The translations under genes and the position numbers were made by a program. A DNA stretch of 64,000 nt, taken from assembly GCF_918797505.1 (NCBI RefSeq), contig NC_092801.1, positions 27,186,477 through 27,250,476 on the forward strand, given 5' to 3'. This document shows, one piece after another, positions 33,568-44,130 of this stretch. Positions within the stretch are counted from its first letter, which is position 1. Each line of letters begins with the position of its first letter. The notes beneath the pieces are model-generated. The model ran no database searches and was not told the origin of the DNA. It saw only the letters and a program-made list of their open reading frames with translations. Origin of the DNA: Bemisia tabaci. Lineage: Eukaryota; Arthropoda; Insecta; Hemiptera; Aleyrodidae.

Positions 33568-33976
33568 TAGAGTACCTATATTGAGAGAGTATGGCCACTG
33601 GAGTTACCACCTCTGATTGGCTCAGCCATCTTAGGCTGAATGGAGCCCTTAGGACCCAAAAATGGCGGACGCCATAAAGTTAATGTAATGCAAAATGATT
33701 CAAAATGTAGTTGTCTTTGCTTATCGTAACGAGAACTTTACCTAAATGCACTATTGCGACTTTTTTACATATTTTTAAGGCTAATCGTGTGCAATTTTTG
33801 AGAAAAATGATCTTAGATGTAGTAAGGTTGGCAGCAAGTGCGGTTGGTGATAACCGTCAAAAGTTGGCAGTGATCCCCCTCCCATCCTCAAAAACCAAAA
33901 CAAAGCACCGCCATTTTTGGGTCCTAAGCCTCTCCATGGGACCCAGTGGCCATACTCTCTTAATATAGGTACTCTA
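33568..33976. mobile_element. Family J element with 8-bp TSD
   Basis: TAGAGTACCTATATTGAGAG is mirrored by TCTCTTAATATAGGTACTCTA. The 8-bp flanks are TTTCCGAC (33560-33567) and TTTCCGAT (33977-33984). Eight-base duplications are typical of the hAT superfamily, so J is probably a hAT-type MITE. It is 409 bp. Confidence 0.8.
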
Positions 33977-34221
33977 TTTCCGATCGGTCAATCGGCAGAC
34001 ACCTGACACAGGAATCCGCAGGTGAAAGAATGGAAGGCGCGGGCAGACCGCGCGGCGGCGCTCCCGCATTACGTCACGCCGGCCGTCCGCGACACCGCAG
34101 AACAGAACTCCGCGATCTGGAATCTGGATAGGGATTATTAGTCGGCGCAATGACTCGTGATACGAAAGTGAAAGCTCTCATATTTTTTCGCCTCATTCCT
34201 CGCCTCCCGCCGGCTCCGGAA

Positions 34222-34330
34222 GGATCGATCATCGATATTTTCTCGTTTGAAGCTATGGCACAGAATCGATTTTCGATAATCGATCCTTTTTCATTGGTTT
34301 ATATACAGATTGATCGATGTATCGCAAATC
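34222..34330 (-). repeat. Family F unit
   Basis: GGATCGATCATCGATATTTT and GAATCGATTTTCGATAATCG followed by GATTGATCGATGTATCGCAA match other F units in reverse. Confidence 0.7.
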
Positions 34331-34486
34331 ACGCCCGGTTTGTTTCCATTTTTCACCTCGACACTCAACTCGTCCCCGCCGTCCGGCGCCGGCGTCGCAT
34401 ACCGTGGTGACGCTCGCGATTCGAGGACTGTATTGACGTGCTGAGGAAAAACGCTGTATGACCCTTCAGGCGTTGCCAAATTTCCT

Positions 34487-34885
34487 ACGGTAAATCATGA
34501 ACTTTTAAAAAAATTTGTGATTATTTTTCCTTCAATTTTCCCGATACTTTCAGGGTTGCCACAGTCAGGACAAAGCGGGAAATGTCAGGGAATTTTAAAA
34601 AGTCAGGGAAGACCGGGAAATGTCAGGGAAAATGACGGAAATAAAGAAAATGTCAGGGAAAATGACGGAAATAAAGAAAATGTCAGGGAAATTTTGTTGA
34701 ACCTTCGGTAGATCACGAATTTTTAAAAAAGTTTGTGAATATTTTTCCTTCAATTTTTCAGATAATTTCAGGGGTTCCATAGTCAGGAAAAACCAGGAAA
34801 TGTCAGGGAATTTTAAAAAGTCAGGGAAGACCGGGAAATGTCAGGGAAAATGACGAAAATGTCAGGGAAATTTTGTTGAATCACC
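34487..34885. repeat. Tandem duplication across the A/B junction, period ~218 bp
   Basis: ACGGTAAATCATGAACTTTT at 34487 recurs as TCGGTAGATCACGAATTTTT at 34705, and both continue through the start of a B element. The first copy additionally has a 29-bp unit ending GACGGAAATAAAG in duplicate. Confidence 0.75.
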
Positions 34886-34981
34886 TTCATTTGCTTTCCA
34901 GAATGGGTTTGAGGTTTCGAACAACAAATTTTGCCCGAAAACTATTTTCAATTATGCCTTCTTAACCGTCCGTCATATCTT

Positions 34982-35937
34982 CCCTGGTAAAAATTGGCAG
35001 TAGAATCTTTGTTCCAAAATACCATGGACCTACAGCCGGCTGTAAGATTTCCAATAGCTTCTATAGCCGGCTACACAATTTCTTATAGCCTTTTATAGCC
35101 GATGGCGATTAAACAACAGCCAGGCGATAAAGTGTATGCTAAACGTTACTAATTATGGATGCTAGGACTTAGTGAGTTTTTGGACTACTCCTCTCTTTTT
35201 GGGCCGTAGTATCTTGATTTATTTTGCGAGGAAAGCTCCGTACTTTTTATGGATGCCTGCCATTCCATATATATTAGAGCGCCTGCAGTTTCGTATGATA
35301 CTGTGCAATACCTCTGGTGTGAAATAGTTGCTTCAAGCGCCGTGGCACGCTGCGGCGCGGCAGGCGGGCAGCCAGCGCGAAACGCGATTTGGCGCCTACA
35401 AACCTAACAGGGATACTTCACGCGTTGCGCAATGCGTGAAGTATCCCTGTTAGGTTTGTAGGCGCCAGTGCGTCGCCGCTCCGCTTTGTGTTAGGCTCTA
35501 ATATTTAATCTGGCGGAGTCAGCGTTATTCAACTCATGATTTTGAAATTTTTGCGCATCCTGTATGGATTGTTTTCATTTTAATTGATAAAGTAAAATAT
35601 GTATTAAAGGAAAATATAATGTATGTTTTGTAAATATTAAGGTGGTTCCGTATCAAACTTAATGGTTTCCAAAGCACACGAATTTCTACACAATTTCTTA
35701 TAGCCTATTATAATCGATGGCGAAAAAGCAACAGCCACGCAGGCGATAAAGTGTAAAGCCCGGCGATAGGAACTATAGCCCGGCTGCATAATTTTTTATC
35801 GATTCGTATAGCCCGGCCGTATGATTTTCTCCGCATTCTACAGCCAGCTATATGATTTTCTGTAGCCTTCTTTAGCCGGCTATAAGAATTCCTATGGTAT
35901 CTTGAAACGCAGCTCTTATCGCCAATTTTTACCAGGG
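34982..35937. mobile_element. Element U, 956 bp, CCCTGGTAAAAATTGGC ends
   Basis: CCCTGGTAAAAATTGGCAG is mirrored by CGCCAATTTTTACCAGGG. It lies in family B: the unoccupied site CATATCTTCAATTG (at 25848-26145) is split as CATATCTT/TTCAATTG, leaving a TT duplication. The arms are rich in GCCGGCTATA and ATAGCC words. No transposase. Confidence 0.82.
35391..35466. repeat. Perfect 33-bp-arm hairpin in element U
   Basis: GGCGCCTACAAACCTAACAG...CTTCACGC, a 10-base loop (GTTGCGCAAT), then its exact reverse complement. The arm resembles part of the family P tandem unit (GCGTGAAGTAT, GTAGGCGC). Confidence 0.85.
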
Positions 35938-36431
35938 TTCAATTGTCAGGGAATTTCACCAACATGTGTCGGAATTTCATTTTCTAAATTCGGCAATCCT
36001 GAATTAATTTTGTTCGCAATTTCTCCGAAAGTTCGTAAAAATTTCAAAGGAAAATATTCACAGCTTTCTTCAAAGATAACTATTTTCCGAGAGGAAATTT
36101 GGCAACCCTCGAATGTTCATACGGCGTTTTTCCGTGGCATGGCAGTGTAATAATTGCAATAACCGCCCGATTGATTCGCGAGCGCGAGTTGATGGTTGCG
36201 CTCGTGAGGAAAAGTGCTCCGTCACCGGGGAAACTCACTCCCGAGCGTCCTCGGAATTATTACTTCGCGGGTGATTTTTCAACCTTGATGGATTCATTAT
36301 CAACCCGATTTCATTTCGTCGCCCTCCTGACGCAGGTACGGAAATATATATTGGGAGAGTACGGACAAGACTGTAATTTTGAGGTTAGGTCATGGAGCTT
36401 TTAGAGAAAAGAGACCCTCCACTGGCCTCTT

Positions 36432-37225
36432 CTGCTGTGATAGCGAACACTGGAAAAAAAACACATTGGATCTAGAGTCCAGACTCTTAAAAACATCGAC
36501 AAGAAAAAATACTCTTGATTCAATCAAATTTAAGCATAAATCAAGAACCAAGCCTCATAGTTTGAGCGGATTTCCTTTTGATTCAAGCTTAAATCTGATT
36601 GAATCAAGAGTATTTTTTCTTGTCGATGTTTTCAAGAGTCTGGACTCTAGATCCAATGTGTTTTTTTTCCAGTCAAGAGTGCAGTAAGTGCAAAAATGAA
36701 GTTTTGAGAAAACGGGCGCAGAAGCTTCTGACCGGAAAATTTTATTGAAAGAAGCCTCCGTTCTTTCTCAAATTCCCACTAATCGCCGGAAGACTCCTAG
36801 AAATCGTTTGGATGATTGAAAATCGACTGATTTTATTTCAATTTCATAAAAAGGGGATTTTTCATTTTCATGCTAGGGTATTGTTAAGCAAGACAGCCGT
36901 AAGTTCTATCTTCTGCATACTTTCTTGGTTGCGTTTTGGACGCACAACAAACACATTTTCAGGTTAGAAATTGGCAGAAGAGGGCGGCACCTTACTGGAA
37001 AGCACTGCTTTCATTGGCTCTCATGCACCTGCGGCTGTCTTGAAAAAAACTATGTCATTTTTTGCGCACTTACGGCTTTCTCATACGTCTTATTTTCATC
37101 AAATTAGGATGAATTTCGCTGTTTTAGCTGTCTCAGTAATTTCATCTAAAAGAGTTTAGACGAATTTTGAAGAAAATTCGATTTCGAAAATTTTGCACTT
37201 ACGGCTCTCTTCGCTATCACGGCAG
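36432..37225. mobile_element. Family M element, copy 1, interrupted by C
   Basis: CTGCTGTGATAGCGAA at the left, cut by a C hairpin at 36448, then AGAGTGCAGTAAGTGCAAAA; the right end is TCTTCGCTATCACGGCAG. Internal TGCGCACTTACGGCT words are shared with copy 2 in opposite order. Confidence 0.75.
36448..36673. mobile_element. Family C hairpin MITE, copy 4, inserted in M
   Basis: CACTGGAAAAAAAACACATT is mirrored by AATGTGTTTTTTTTCCAGT. It splits the M terminus GATAGCGAA from the following AGAGTGCAGTAAG. Confidence 0.88.
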
Positions 37226-37282
37226 CACTCTTCTCTTGGTCAACAACATTTCCTTACGGACAATTATGAACGGGCAACAGTC

Positions 37283-37854
37283 CTGCCGTGATAGCGAAGA
37301 GAGTAGTAAGTGTCAAATTTTCGAAATCGAGTTTCCTTCAAAATTCGTCTAAACTCTTCTAGATGCAATCACTAAAATAACCAAAACAGCAAAATTAATC
37401 TTAATTCTATCGAAACGAGACCTATGCGAAAACCGTAAGTGCGCAAAAAATGACTTAGTTTTCAGCAAGATAGCAGTAAGCGACATTATTCCTCCATAGA
37501 GCCAATGAAAACAGTATGCTTTCAAGTAAAGTGCCAACCTCTTCTGCGAATTTCTAACCTGAAAATGTGTTCGTTGTATGTCCAAAACGCAATCACGAAG
37601 ATAGCACTTACGGCTGTCTTGCCTAACAATAGCCTAGCATCAAAATGAAAAATACCCTTTTTATGTAATTGAAATAAAATCAGTCGATTTTTAATCATCC
37701 AAAAAAATGATTTCTAGGAGTCTCTCGGACGATTAGTGGCAAATTGACAAGGAACGGAGGCTTCTTTCAATAAAATTTTCCGGTCAAAAGCCTTTAAACC
37801 GGTTTTCTCAAACTTCATTTTTGCACTTAGCTGCTCTCTTCGTTATCACGGCAG
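37283..37854. mobile_element. Family M element, copy 2, inverted relative to copy 1
   Basis: CTGCCGTGATAGCGAAGAGA is mirrored by CTCTCTTCGTTATCACGGCAG. Its inside (CCTCTTCTGCGAATTTCTAA, ATTTTCCGGTCAAAAGCC) is the reverse of copy 1. The two lie only 57 bp apart. Confidence 0.8.
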
Positions 37855-38251
37855 AAGTGACCCGCGCCGACTTTCGCCCTCCGTTTTTCGTGCGCCTCTT
37901 TCTCCGGGAGTAAAAATAACAGGAGCGACCGCACGTTTGCCAGATTTACTCAGAATTCGCCTATTTTCACGGGTGTTCTGACGGCGGAAAACGCACGATC
38001 TGGCGGGGTGCCCGGCGCTAGGTCGCGGTGTTTACTCTGGCTCCATCTCAATCGTGATCAATCGCCGATCGATGGCCGAGATTATTTATTGATTATTTAT
38101 CGATCCATCACTCACGGCTCCCCGCGATGGAAGAAAATCAAAACAGAGCCATCGCGGTCATGGACCAAGGCGAGGCGGCACCGTTGCCAAATTTCGCCCC
38201 GTTTTCGCAATCCCCAGGGATTTAGGTTTGCAGGGCTTCCTCGTAGACTCA
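37855..38251. other. Unassigned, moderately GC-rich stretch
   Basis: It has short direct repeats of ATTATTTATTGATTATTTAT near 38079. No gene recognised. Confidence 0.4.
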
Positions 38252-38643
38252 CAAGGTGTCTGCCGGTCCCCTAAAGTTCAAAATGACCCCGATTATCCAC
38301 GATTTTGGAAAGGTGTCTCCGCTATCCTCGAAAGTCCCCAATTTTCTCGTTCAGGTTCCGAAAAATGACAAAAAGCGTCCTATACACCGGCATTTTCAAA
38401 TTTTCCGGCGGCGCAGTATAACCAAAAATAAAAAATCTGAAATATTGCTTGGGTTTTCGTATGTTTTCATCGGTTCAACATGACTTGTAAAATTAGTCGT
38501 ATAAAATACGTCTTTAGTGCTCTAAGTAGCTCCCTTCCTCTTACTATTTCGGGGAAAAAGGTCCCCGATTTTCTTGAAAGAACACCCCTGAAAGTCCCCG
38601 AAAGTCCCCAATTCTGGTTTTTTTATAACTGGTAGACACCCTG
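38252..38643. mobile_element. CAAGGTGTCTG/AGACACCCTG element related to family E
   Basis: CAAGGTGTCTGCCGGTCCCC at the left and ACTGGTAGACACCCTG at the right give short TIRs. The inside is rich in GTCCCCGA and AAAGTCCCC words instead of the CCGGAA words of E. Confidence 0.65.
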
Positions 38644-38892
38644 AATTATCAGCCGCATATTTTCGTGCTGAGTCAAAATTCTTCGTGTTATTTAATTTCT
38701 TTCTAAATTTTCCGTGTTTTAAACTTATTTTTCTAGATGCCCTGCGTCGCTTATAAATTTTATTCCTCGAGTTTTCCGGTTCAGAAAACCGTGACAGGGT
38801 CGCAGGTTTCCCGGAAATGTAATATATTTTCCGACGTTTCCTTGGAACTTCGAGGTTATCGCACCGCATTATAAGTGCTTCACTCAAAACAA

Positions 38893-39172
38893 TAGACCGT
38901 ATTCGATACTGGTTCGATGTGTCGTTTGGTTCAAAACAATAGAACATAACGCCAAACAAAAATTTTAGGATTTCAGTTGGAAAAGTTAAAAATGAGAAAC
39001 TTTTGAGCAATTACATTTTTCATTGGCATTTGGTACTCAAAAGAATAAAAAATGTGTACCAAAAGACCCATTCCCTCGGATTTGTAAATTGATTTGTGAG
39101 GCTATGTTTACATGTTGAACCAATCGATATAGATGTAATCTCGCCTGTTTGATGTATCGAATACGATCTATA
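38893..39172 (+). mobile_element. Family I element, complete copy
   Basis: TAGACCGTATTCGATACTGG at the left and GTATCGAATACGATCTA at the right. It contains CAATAGAACATAACGCCAAA and CATTGGCATTTGGTACTCAA. It is uninterrupted, about 280 bp. Confidence 0.8.
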
Positions 39173-39630
39173 AATTGAGTTTTGAAAAAAGAGTTTTTAT
39201 AGTGAGTTTGGCAACATTTCATGAATACAGGCTAGTCGACATCGTGCTGCGGTGGGAACTAACGGAAAAGGAAGGAAAGGCATCATTTCGAGTTTTTATT
39301 TACCGACAAGAGTTGAGTGGAAGATGGAGCGGTGCCGGCCAAATTAGGGGTTCCGCAGGAACCCGGAACGGATTAAGTAGCTCAGAATCGCGACTGCGGA
39401 AGTCGCGAATAAAAATGAAATTGGTTGCGAAGTTACTTTTCCAAACCGTGCGATGTTGCATCTCTAGGACACGAAGACGAATCACGCTGAAAATCTGAAA
39501 ATCCGCTGGAAAAAGGAAACCTTAGCGGCCCAAATTATCCCAAAACCAGAGACAAGAGACCCTCCATTGGCCTCTTGGCTTCAGGTGGAATTTTTTAATT
39601 CCGAGGATTCAACACTTCCTTTTGGACAAT

Positions 39631-40131
39631 GGAGATGTTGCATGTGTGAGGAATTTGCGACTTGACTGTTGATTCTTATGTAAAAGTTCGCGATAAACAC
39701 GATGGTCTCACTGGTTTTCTCTGAAATTAACTCCCAAGCTCAAAAAAAGCTCTCAAGTTGAGGCCAAAATGGAGGGATATCCCACGGTATCCTGAGAGTC
39801 CACCTCTACATCAAGACAAACTCTCCATGCAAAGATAGGGAACAAATATATTAGCAGGGTTGCCGTGTTTTCAGTTTTGGAGTCCCCAAATAAAGTGGCA
39901 GCCCTGTCAATGTATTTGCTCCCTATCTTTGCATGGATAGTTTGTCTTGATGTAGAAGAGGACTATCAGAATAGCGTGGGATATGCCCTCCATTTTGGCC
40001 TCAACTTGAGAGCTTTTTTTGAGCTTGGGAGTTGATTTCAGAGAAAACCAGTGGCACCATCGTGTTTCTCACGAACTTTTACATTATAATCAACAGTCAA
40101 ATCGCAAATTCCTCACACATGCAACATCTCC
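39631..40131. mobile_element. Foldback element D, copy 4
   Basis: GGAGATGTTGCATGTGTGAG is mirrored by CTCACACATGCAACATCTCC; 501 bp. The flanks are long, similar direct repeats: 39534-39630 on the left and about 40132-40222 on the right (both ATTA...CCTCCATTGGCCTCTTGGCT...GGACAAT). Confidence 0.88.
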
Positions 40132-40313
40132 ATTACCCCAAAATAAGAGACCCTCCATTGGCCTCTTGGCTTCAGGTGGAAGTTTTTAATTTTGGGAATT
40201 CAACACTTCTTTATGGACAATTACAAGGGAGTGTGGCGGCCAATCACCGCTCACCTCTGGCGACGCAGCCCATGCTCGCCCCTGATTGGCCGCCGCAGTC
40301 TCAACCACGGCTA

Positions 40314-40576
40314 TATATCGACGGTGAAACTACCAAACCACGTATCTCGGTTGCGGTGTTTAAAAATCTACGCTCACATTTTATTTTTTTAAAGTAGACC
40401 AAATCAATATCATTCCTTGAAATTTTCACAGAATTTTCTCCGCACGAAGAGGAAAAATCACAGAAATTTTCAAGACTGGACGTTCAGTAGTTATTCATTT
40501 AAAAAATAAAGTATGACAGGAAGTCTGCGACGTCGCAAACCGAGATACGTGGTTTGGTAGTTTCACCGTCGATATG
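40314..40576. mobile_element. Inverted-repeat element with ATATCGACGGTGAAACTACC ends
   Basis: ATATCGACGGTGAAACTACC, AAACCACGTATCTCGGTTGC at the left is mirrored by CGAGATACGTGGTTTGGTAG and TTTCACCGTCGATAT at the right. Decayed relatives are near 29000, 54430 and 56570. Confidence 0.75.
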
Positions 40577-41133
40577 TCGTGCCCTCACCGCTTCAAGACA
40601 CTCCGCACCCGTACGTCACACGGGACTCACTTCACCACAGCACGCAGCGGACCTCATGCAGGCGGCCGGCTTGCCCTCTCCAACGGCTCTTCTTAGAGCC
40701 ACCACACACAAGAGCACCTGTCATGGTCTTTGGCCATAGGAGCAACAGTCATCACTCTTCGGCTGTTGACCTTCCTACATGGTAGATGATGAGCTTCGGG
40801 TGACGTCATGAGCCAAACAAGTTTCCGAAACTTCGGCTTGTTTGCAAAACGAAACTGCTAACACGTTGTTAAACTGCCACCATGTATGTAAGTCAACAGC
40901 TCAATGTTGAAGTCCCGAAAGTAAAATCTTCCACCATAGCTGAGATACAAGTGGAGGGTCTCTTGTCTCTGCGCAAAACTTTGTTCTCCCGGTTGGTGGT
41001 GGAAGAGTACACGCAGGAACGATTATAGAAATTTCTCAGCCCTCTCATTTTTATAACCCCTTATTTTCCTGAGTTTTCAAAATTCGAAGGCAATACCCGC
41101 TATTTTTGCGTTTACGCGAATCGGCCTTCCTAC

Positions 41134-41317
41134 AAGGTTGCCACAGCCAGAGAAAATCGGGAAATGTCAGGGAATTTTAAAAAGTCAGGGAAAACCGGGA
41201 AATGTCAGGGAAAATGACGAAAATGTCAGGAGAAATGTGTTAAAAATCTTCTTCATTTGCTTTCTAAAATGGGTTTGAGATTTTGAACAAGAAATTTTGC
41301 CCGAAAACTATTTTCTG
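41134..41317 (+). mobile_element. Family B element, truncated
   Basis: AAGGTTGCCACAGCCAGAG is followed by the usual GTCAGGGA words and GAAATTTTGCCCGAAAACTA, then it stops. Confidence 0.75.
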
Positions 41318-41361
41318 ATCCATATCATTTCGTCTCCAATTTTCAGTGTGGTAATGTCGAT

Positions 41362-41494
41362 CAATTGGAAGTATTTCTGCCAAACAGAACTATTTGCATT
41401 ATGACGTGAACCCTGGTATGCTTATATTCTTATGGGTCTCAGGGCTCATGTCTTAATGCACATAGTTCCGTTTGACAGAAATACGTTCAATTGC
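41362..41494. mobile_element. 130-bp palindrome, copy 2 of 2
   Basis: GGAAGTATTTCTGCCAAACA is mirrored by GTTTGACAGAAATACGTTC. It matches 19497-19627 in reverse. Confidence 0.8.
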
Positions 41495-41665
41495 AATAAT
41501 CTGCTCACAGCGGCGCTTTTACAGAACCTTTACAGAAAAACGAAATCTTATTTTGATGCGCACAACTCGCTGCTGTAGTCCACCTGCGTCTAACCTTGTT
41601 CACTGTGTATGAGGGCTGAAACAAGCACATCTCGAAGGAAACGGGTGGGGCGTAACATGTGCTAT

Positions 41666-41942
41666 CGATCGTATTCGATAGTGCTTCGCTGTATCGTTTG
41701 GTTCAAAACAATAGAACATAACCTCTTAAATAAAAATTTTACGATTTATGTTGGAAAAGCTTAAAATAAGAAAACTACTAACAATTTCACTTTTCATTGC
41801 CATTTTTACACTCATAAGATCCTTCATAAGAAACTGATGTTTCCCTCAGATTACTCAATTGACTTCTGTGGCTATGTTCACGCACGTTGAACCAATCGAT
41901 TTCGATACGATCTCACCTGTTCGATGTATCGAATTCGATCCA
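41666..41942 (+). mobile_element. Family I element, complete copy
   Basis: GATCGTATTCGATAGTGCTT at the left, GATGTATCGAATTCGATC at the right, with AACAATAGAACATAACCTCT inside. Confidence 0.8.
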
Positions 41943-42544
41943 TGCACCGAGTAATGCATTTATCTTGCTAGGTCTATAACGCCCGCATGCCGTTTAGAAC
42001 TGGAATGCTGAGTGCTTTTCATCACAACCTTGGACTTGTTTCTCTTTTTTTCCGCTGCAAGCTGCAAATATATAATAAATGCCAAGAATACATGCAAATG
42101 GGGAGGAAAGAAAAAGAAGTAAAAATGGAGGAAGGTGATGCAGGTATTTTACGTAAGCGATTCACTCGATTCTTGAGTCGCCCGACGCACAGAGGAGCGA
42201 GTTAATGGGAAAAGTGGAGTTTATTTGGACTGCATTGCAGGGCCGGATTTTCCTACTTGCCGCCCATGGGCCGCCTGTATTTTGCCGCCCCCTTCTCATT
42301 CGTTTTGAATCATCAATAAAACCATCAAGTGAACGTGCCGGAGGTAGCGGGGTGCATAAAACGCGTTTATTCGTGTTAGACACATTTTTTGCGAAAGCCC
42401 TGTCAACACTACTAGCAAAAGTTCACGGAACTTTGCGCGAAAGTTAAGTCCTGTAAACCTATCTATTTGTGGACAAGGCCTTCCATTTATAAGCATTGAA
42501 CGAAAAAATTAAGAAAGAACAAACATAAATGTAGTTGAATAATT
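41943..42544. other. Unassigned stretch
   Basis: 42238-42290 (CAGGGCCGGATTTTCCTACT, TGCCGCCC words) looks like the end of a dispersed repeat, but no second copy lies in the window. The ORF at 42205-42447 runs through it and is not convincing. Confidence 0.35.
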
Positions 42545-42755
42545 TTAACTTCCTCTGCCGCTCCGCGCTGACCGCTCTGTATTTGGCGCAATGCGGGAAG
42601 TATTCCTACAGTCTTGTAGGCGCTATGCGTTTCACGCCGAGTCGCCGACGCGACCGCTGCTGACCGCACTGTGTCTGACGAAATGCGTGAAGTATTTATG
42701 CAATCTTGTAGGCGCTGATATGTGTTACATGCCGACCGCCGCGCCGAGGGCTTCT
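42545..42755. repeat. Family P: tandem units
   Basis: Three units carry GCGTGAAGTAT/GGGAAGTATTCC, CTTGTAGGCGC and GACCGC...TGTGT words, like the 7431 array. Confidence 0.7.
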
Positions 42756-43426
42756 CCTTTTCATCTCAAGTCCTCGCGTCATCATTCTTCTCTGCGCTGA
42801 GCTCCAGGCCAAATTGCATGTTTAGTCCCTCTCTTAACTCGACTAATTAAAGATGCTTTCTATTGTATCACCGAAAAACAACAAAATTAGAAATTACTAC
42901 ACTCTCAGGAAAGACAAACGGTAGTAGACAAACAGGTAGTAGACAAACGACCCTCCTCCCCTCTCCTACAAAAGAGAGGAAAAAATCATTGCCAGGTCCT
43001 ATAACCATCGTAGACATTTTTTTGATATAGTGGTTACTTTTATTCTCTTCTCTTCTCTCTTTTCCTTTATTCTTTTGCTTCAAGGGAGGGATGCCGCGTC
43101 CTGTCGTATTCCCTCTTCCACTTAAATCCGGCACTGTTTCTTGTAAAATATTTTGTCCGAAACACCTCGTACGCCTTGTCTCCACGGGACGTTTCATGGG
43201 CTTTGTCCCAGGGAGAAATCTCACCTGCGAAGTTGGGAAAAATATTCAGTTAGTTAATATTAACCCCAGTGCCAACTAAGAGTCCTCGTGGAGTCTCAGG
43301 AAGGACTTAAAAAGAAGAAGAAGAACTTTTGGACTTCATTTTGCAATTAGAAACTACAACTTCTGGCTCAGTTTAGAAACAACGTATGTATCATCAGTTC
43401 CCCTATTGACATAAGTGTTTTTACCG
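42756..43426. other. Unassigned stretch
   Basis: It has the short duplication GGTAGTAGACAAAC near 42920 and a pyrimidine-rich patch near 43040. No gene recognised. Confidence 0.4.
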
Positions 43427-43843
43427 CACTGAAAAAAAGTCTCAGCGTATTTACTAAGAAAAGGGTAAAATTACCAAGAATTCAGGGTTCTATTTGATCC
43501 CAGTTTTTTATTGGTAAAATTACCATTTATGGAATTGGTAATTTTACCGAGAAATCTCGGTAAAATTATTGAACTTTCTCGGTAATTTTACTGGACCTTG
43601 GTAAAAACGCTAATATTTTTTATCGACTGTGGTAGAATTACCGAGATAAAATGGCAAAGTTACCGGGAATTGATTACCAATAAAAGTGGTGTTCTTACCT
43701 GAAAAAAAAAACAGTAAAAAACCGGTTTTTAGGTAAGCTTACCAGTCTGTCTTGGTAAAATTACCAATAATTGGGTAAAAAAAGTGAGATGGTAAAGGTA
43801 CCAACGGACCTTGGTAAAATCGCTGGGAATTTTTTTTTCAGTG
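43427..43843. mobile_element. Element R, CACTGAAAAAAA ends, GGTAAAATTACC-rich
   Basis: CACTGAAAAAAAGTCTCAGC at the left and TTTTTTTTCAGTG at the right. The inside is full of GGTAAAATTACC and its variants, which are self-complementary. It is 417 bp with no ORF. Confidence 0.75.
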
Positions 43844-44130
43844 CGATGAGTCAGAAATTATAGTTCCTAATTGCAAAATGCTGTTCATTTGTTCTGTTGT
43901 TTAACGAGAAAAAAGCGCAGAAGTTTCATTCCTGCGATTTGAACTTGGGAAAAATCCTCTTGAGACCCCCGTCTCCCGTGGAGACAAGGCAAAAAATTCA
44001 TTTTGTGACGGAATATTCATCATTATTTCGCGGCTTTAGTCAAAAATTATCAGTCCGATCTCTCCTGTCCTATATTAGACATCAATCGGATTCTTAACGA
44101 CCAAGGCCGAATTAACCTTCTTACAGTCTC

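Larger units (their letters stand above)
34770..36000. mobile_element. Family B element interrupted by element U
   Basis: It starts AGGGGTTCCATAGTCAGG and ends AAATTCGGCAATCCT. The order of internal words matches the complete copy at 25848, apart from the U insertion. Confidence 0.75.
34435..36144. mobile_element. Family A element expanded by nested insertions to 1.7 kb
   Basis: GACGTGCTGAGGAAAAACGC at the left and ACGGCGTTTTTCCGTGGCAT at the right are the A ends. Inside are a duplicated A/B junction (34487-34885), a B element, and element U within that B element. It gives at least three insertion layers. Confidence 0.75.
39546..40975. mobile_element. Family W element framing D copy 4 and a second palindrome
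   Basis: CCAGAGACAAGAGACCCTCC at the left is mirrored by GGAGGGTCTCTTGTCTCTG at the right (from about 40955). Inside are an internal direct duplication around D copy 4 and the inverted repeat at 40314-40576. A fragment with AAAAGAGACCCTCCACTGGC also precedes M copy 1. Confidence 0.6.

Noticed and set aside
34553..34885. CRISPR-like repetition of GTCAGGGAAA
   Set aside because: The spacing is irregular, the units are part of a dispersed family with transposon ends, and the genome is eukaryotic.
38522..39010. 162-codon minus-strand ORF
   Set aside because: It spans the end of an E-like element and a family I element, and shows no domain or conservation.
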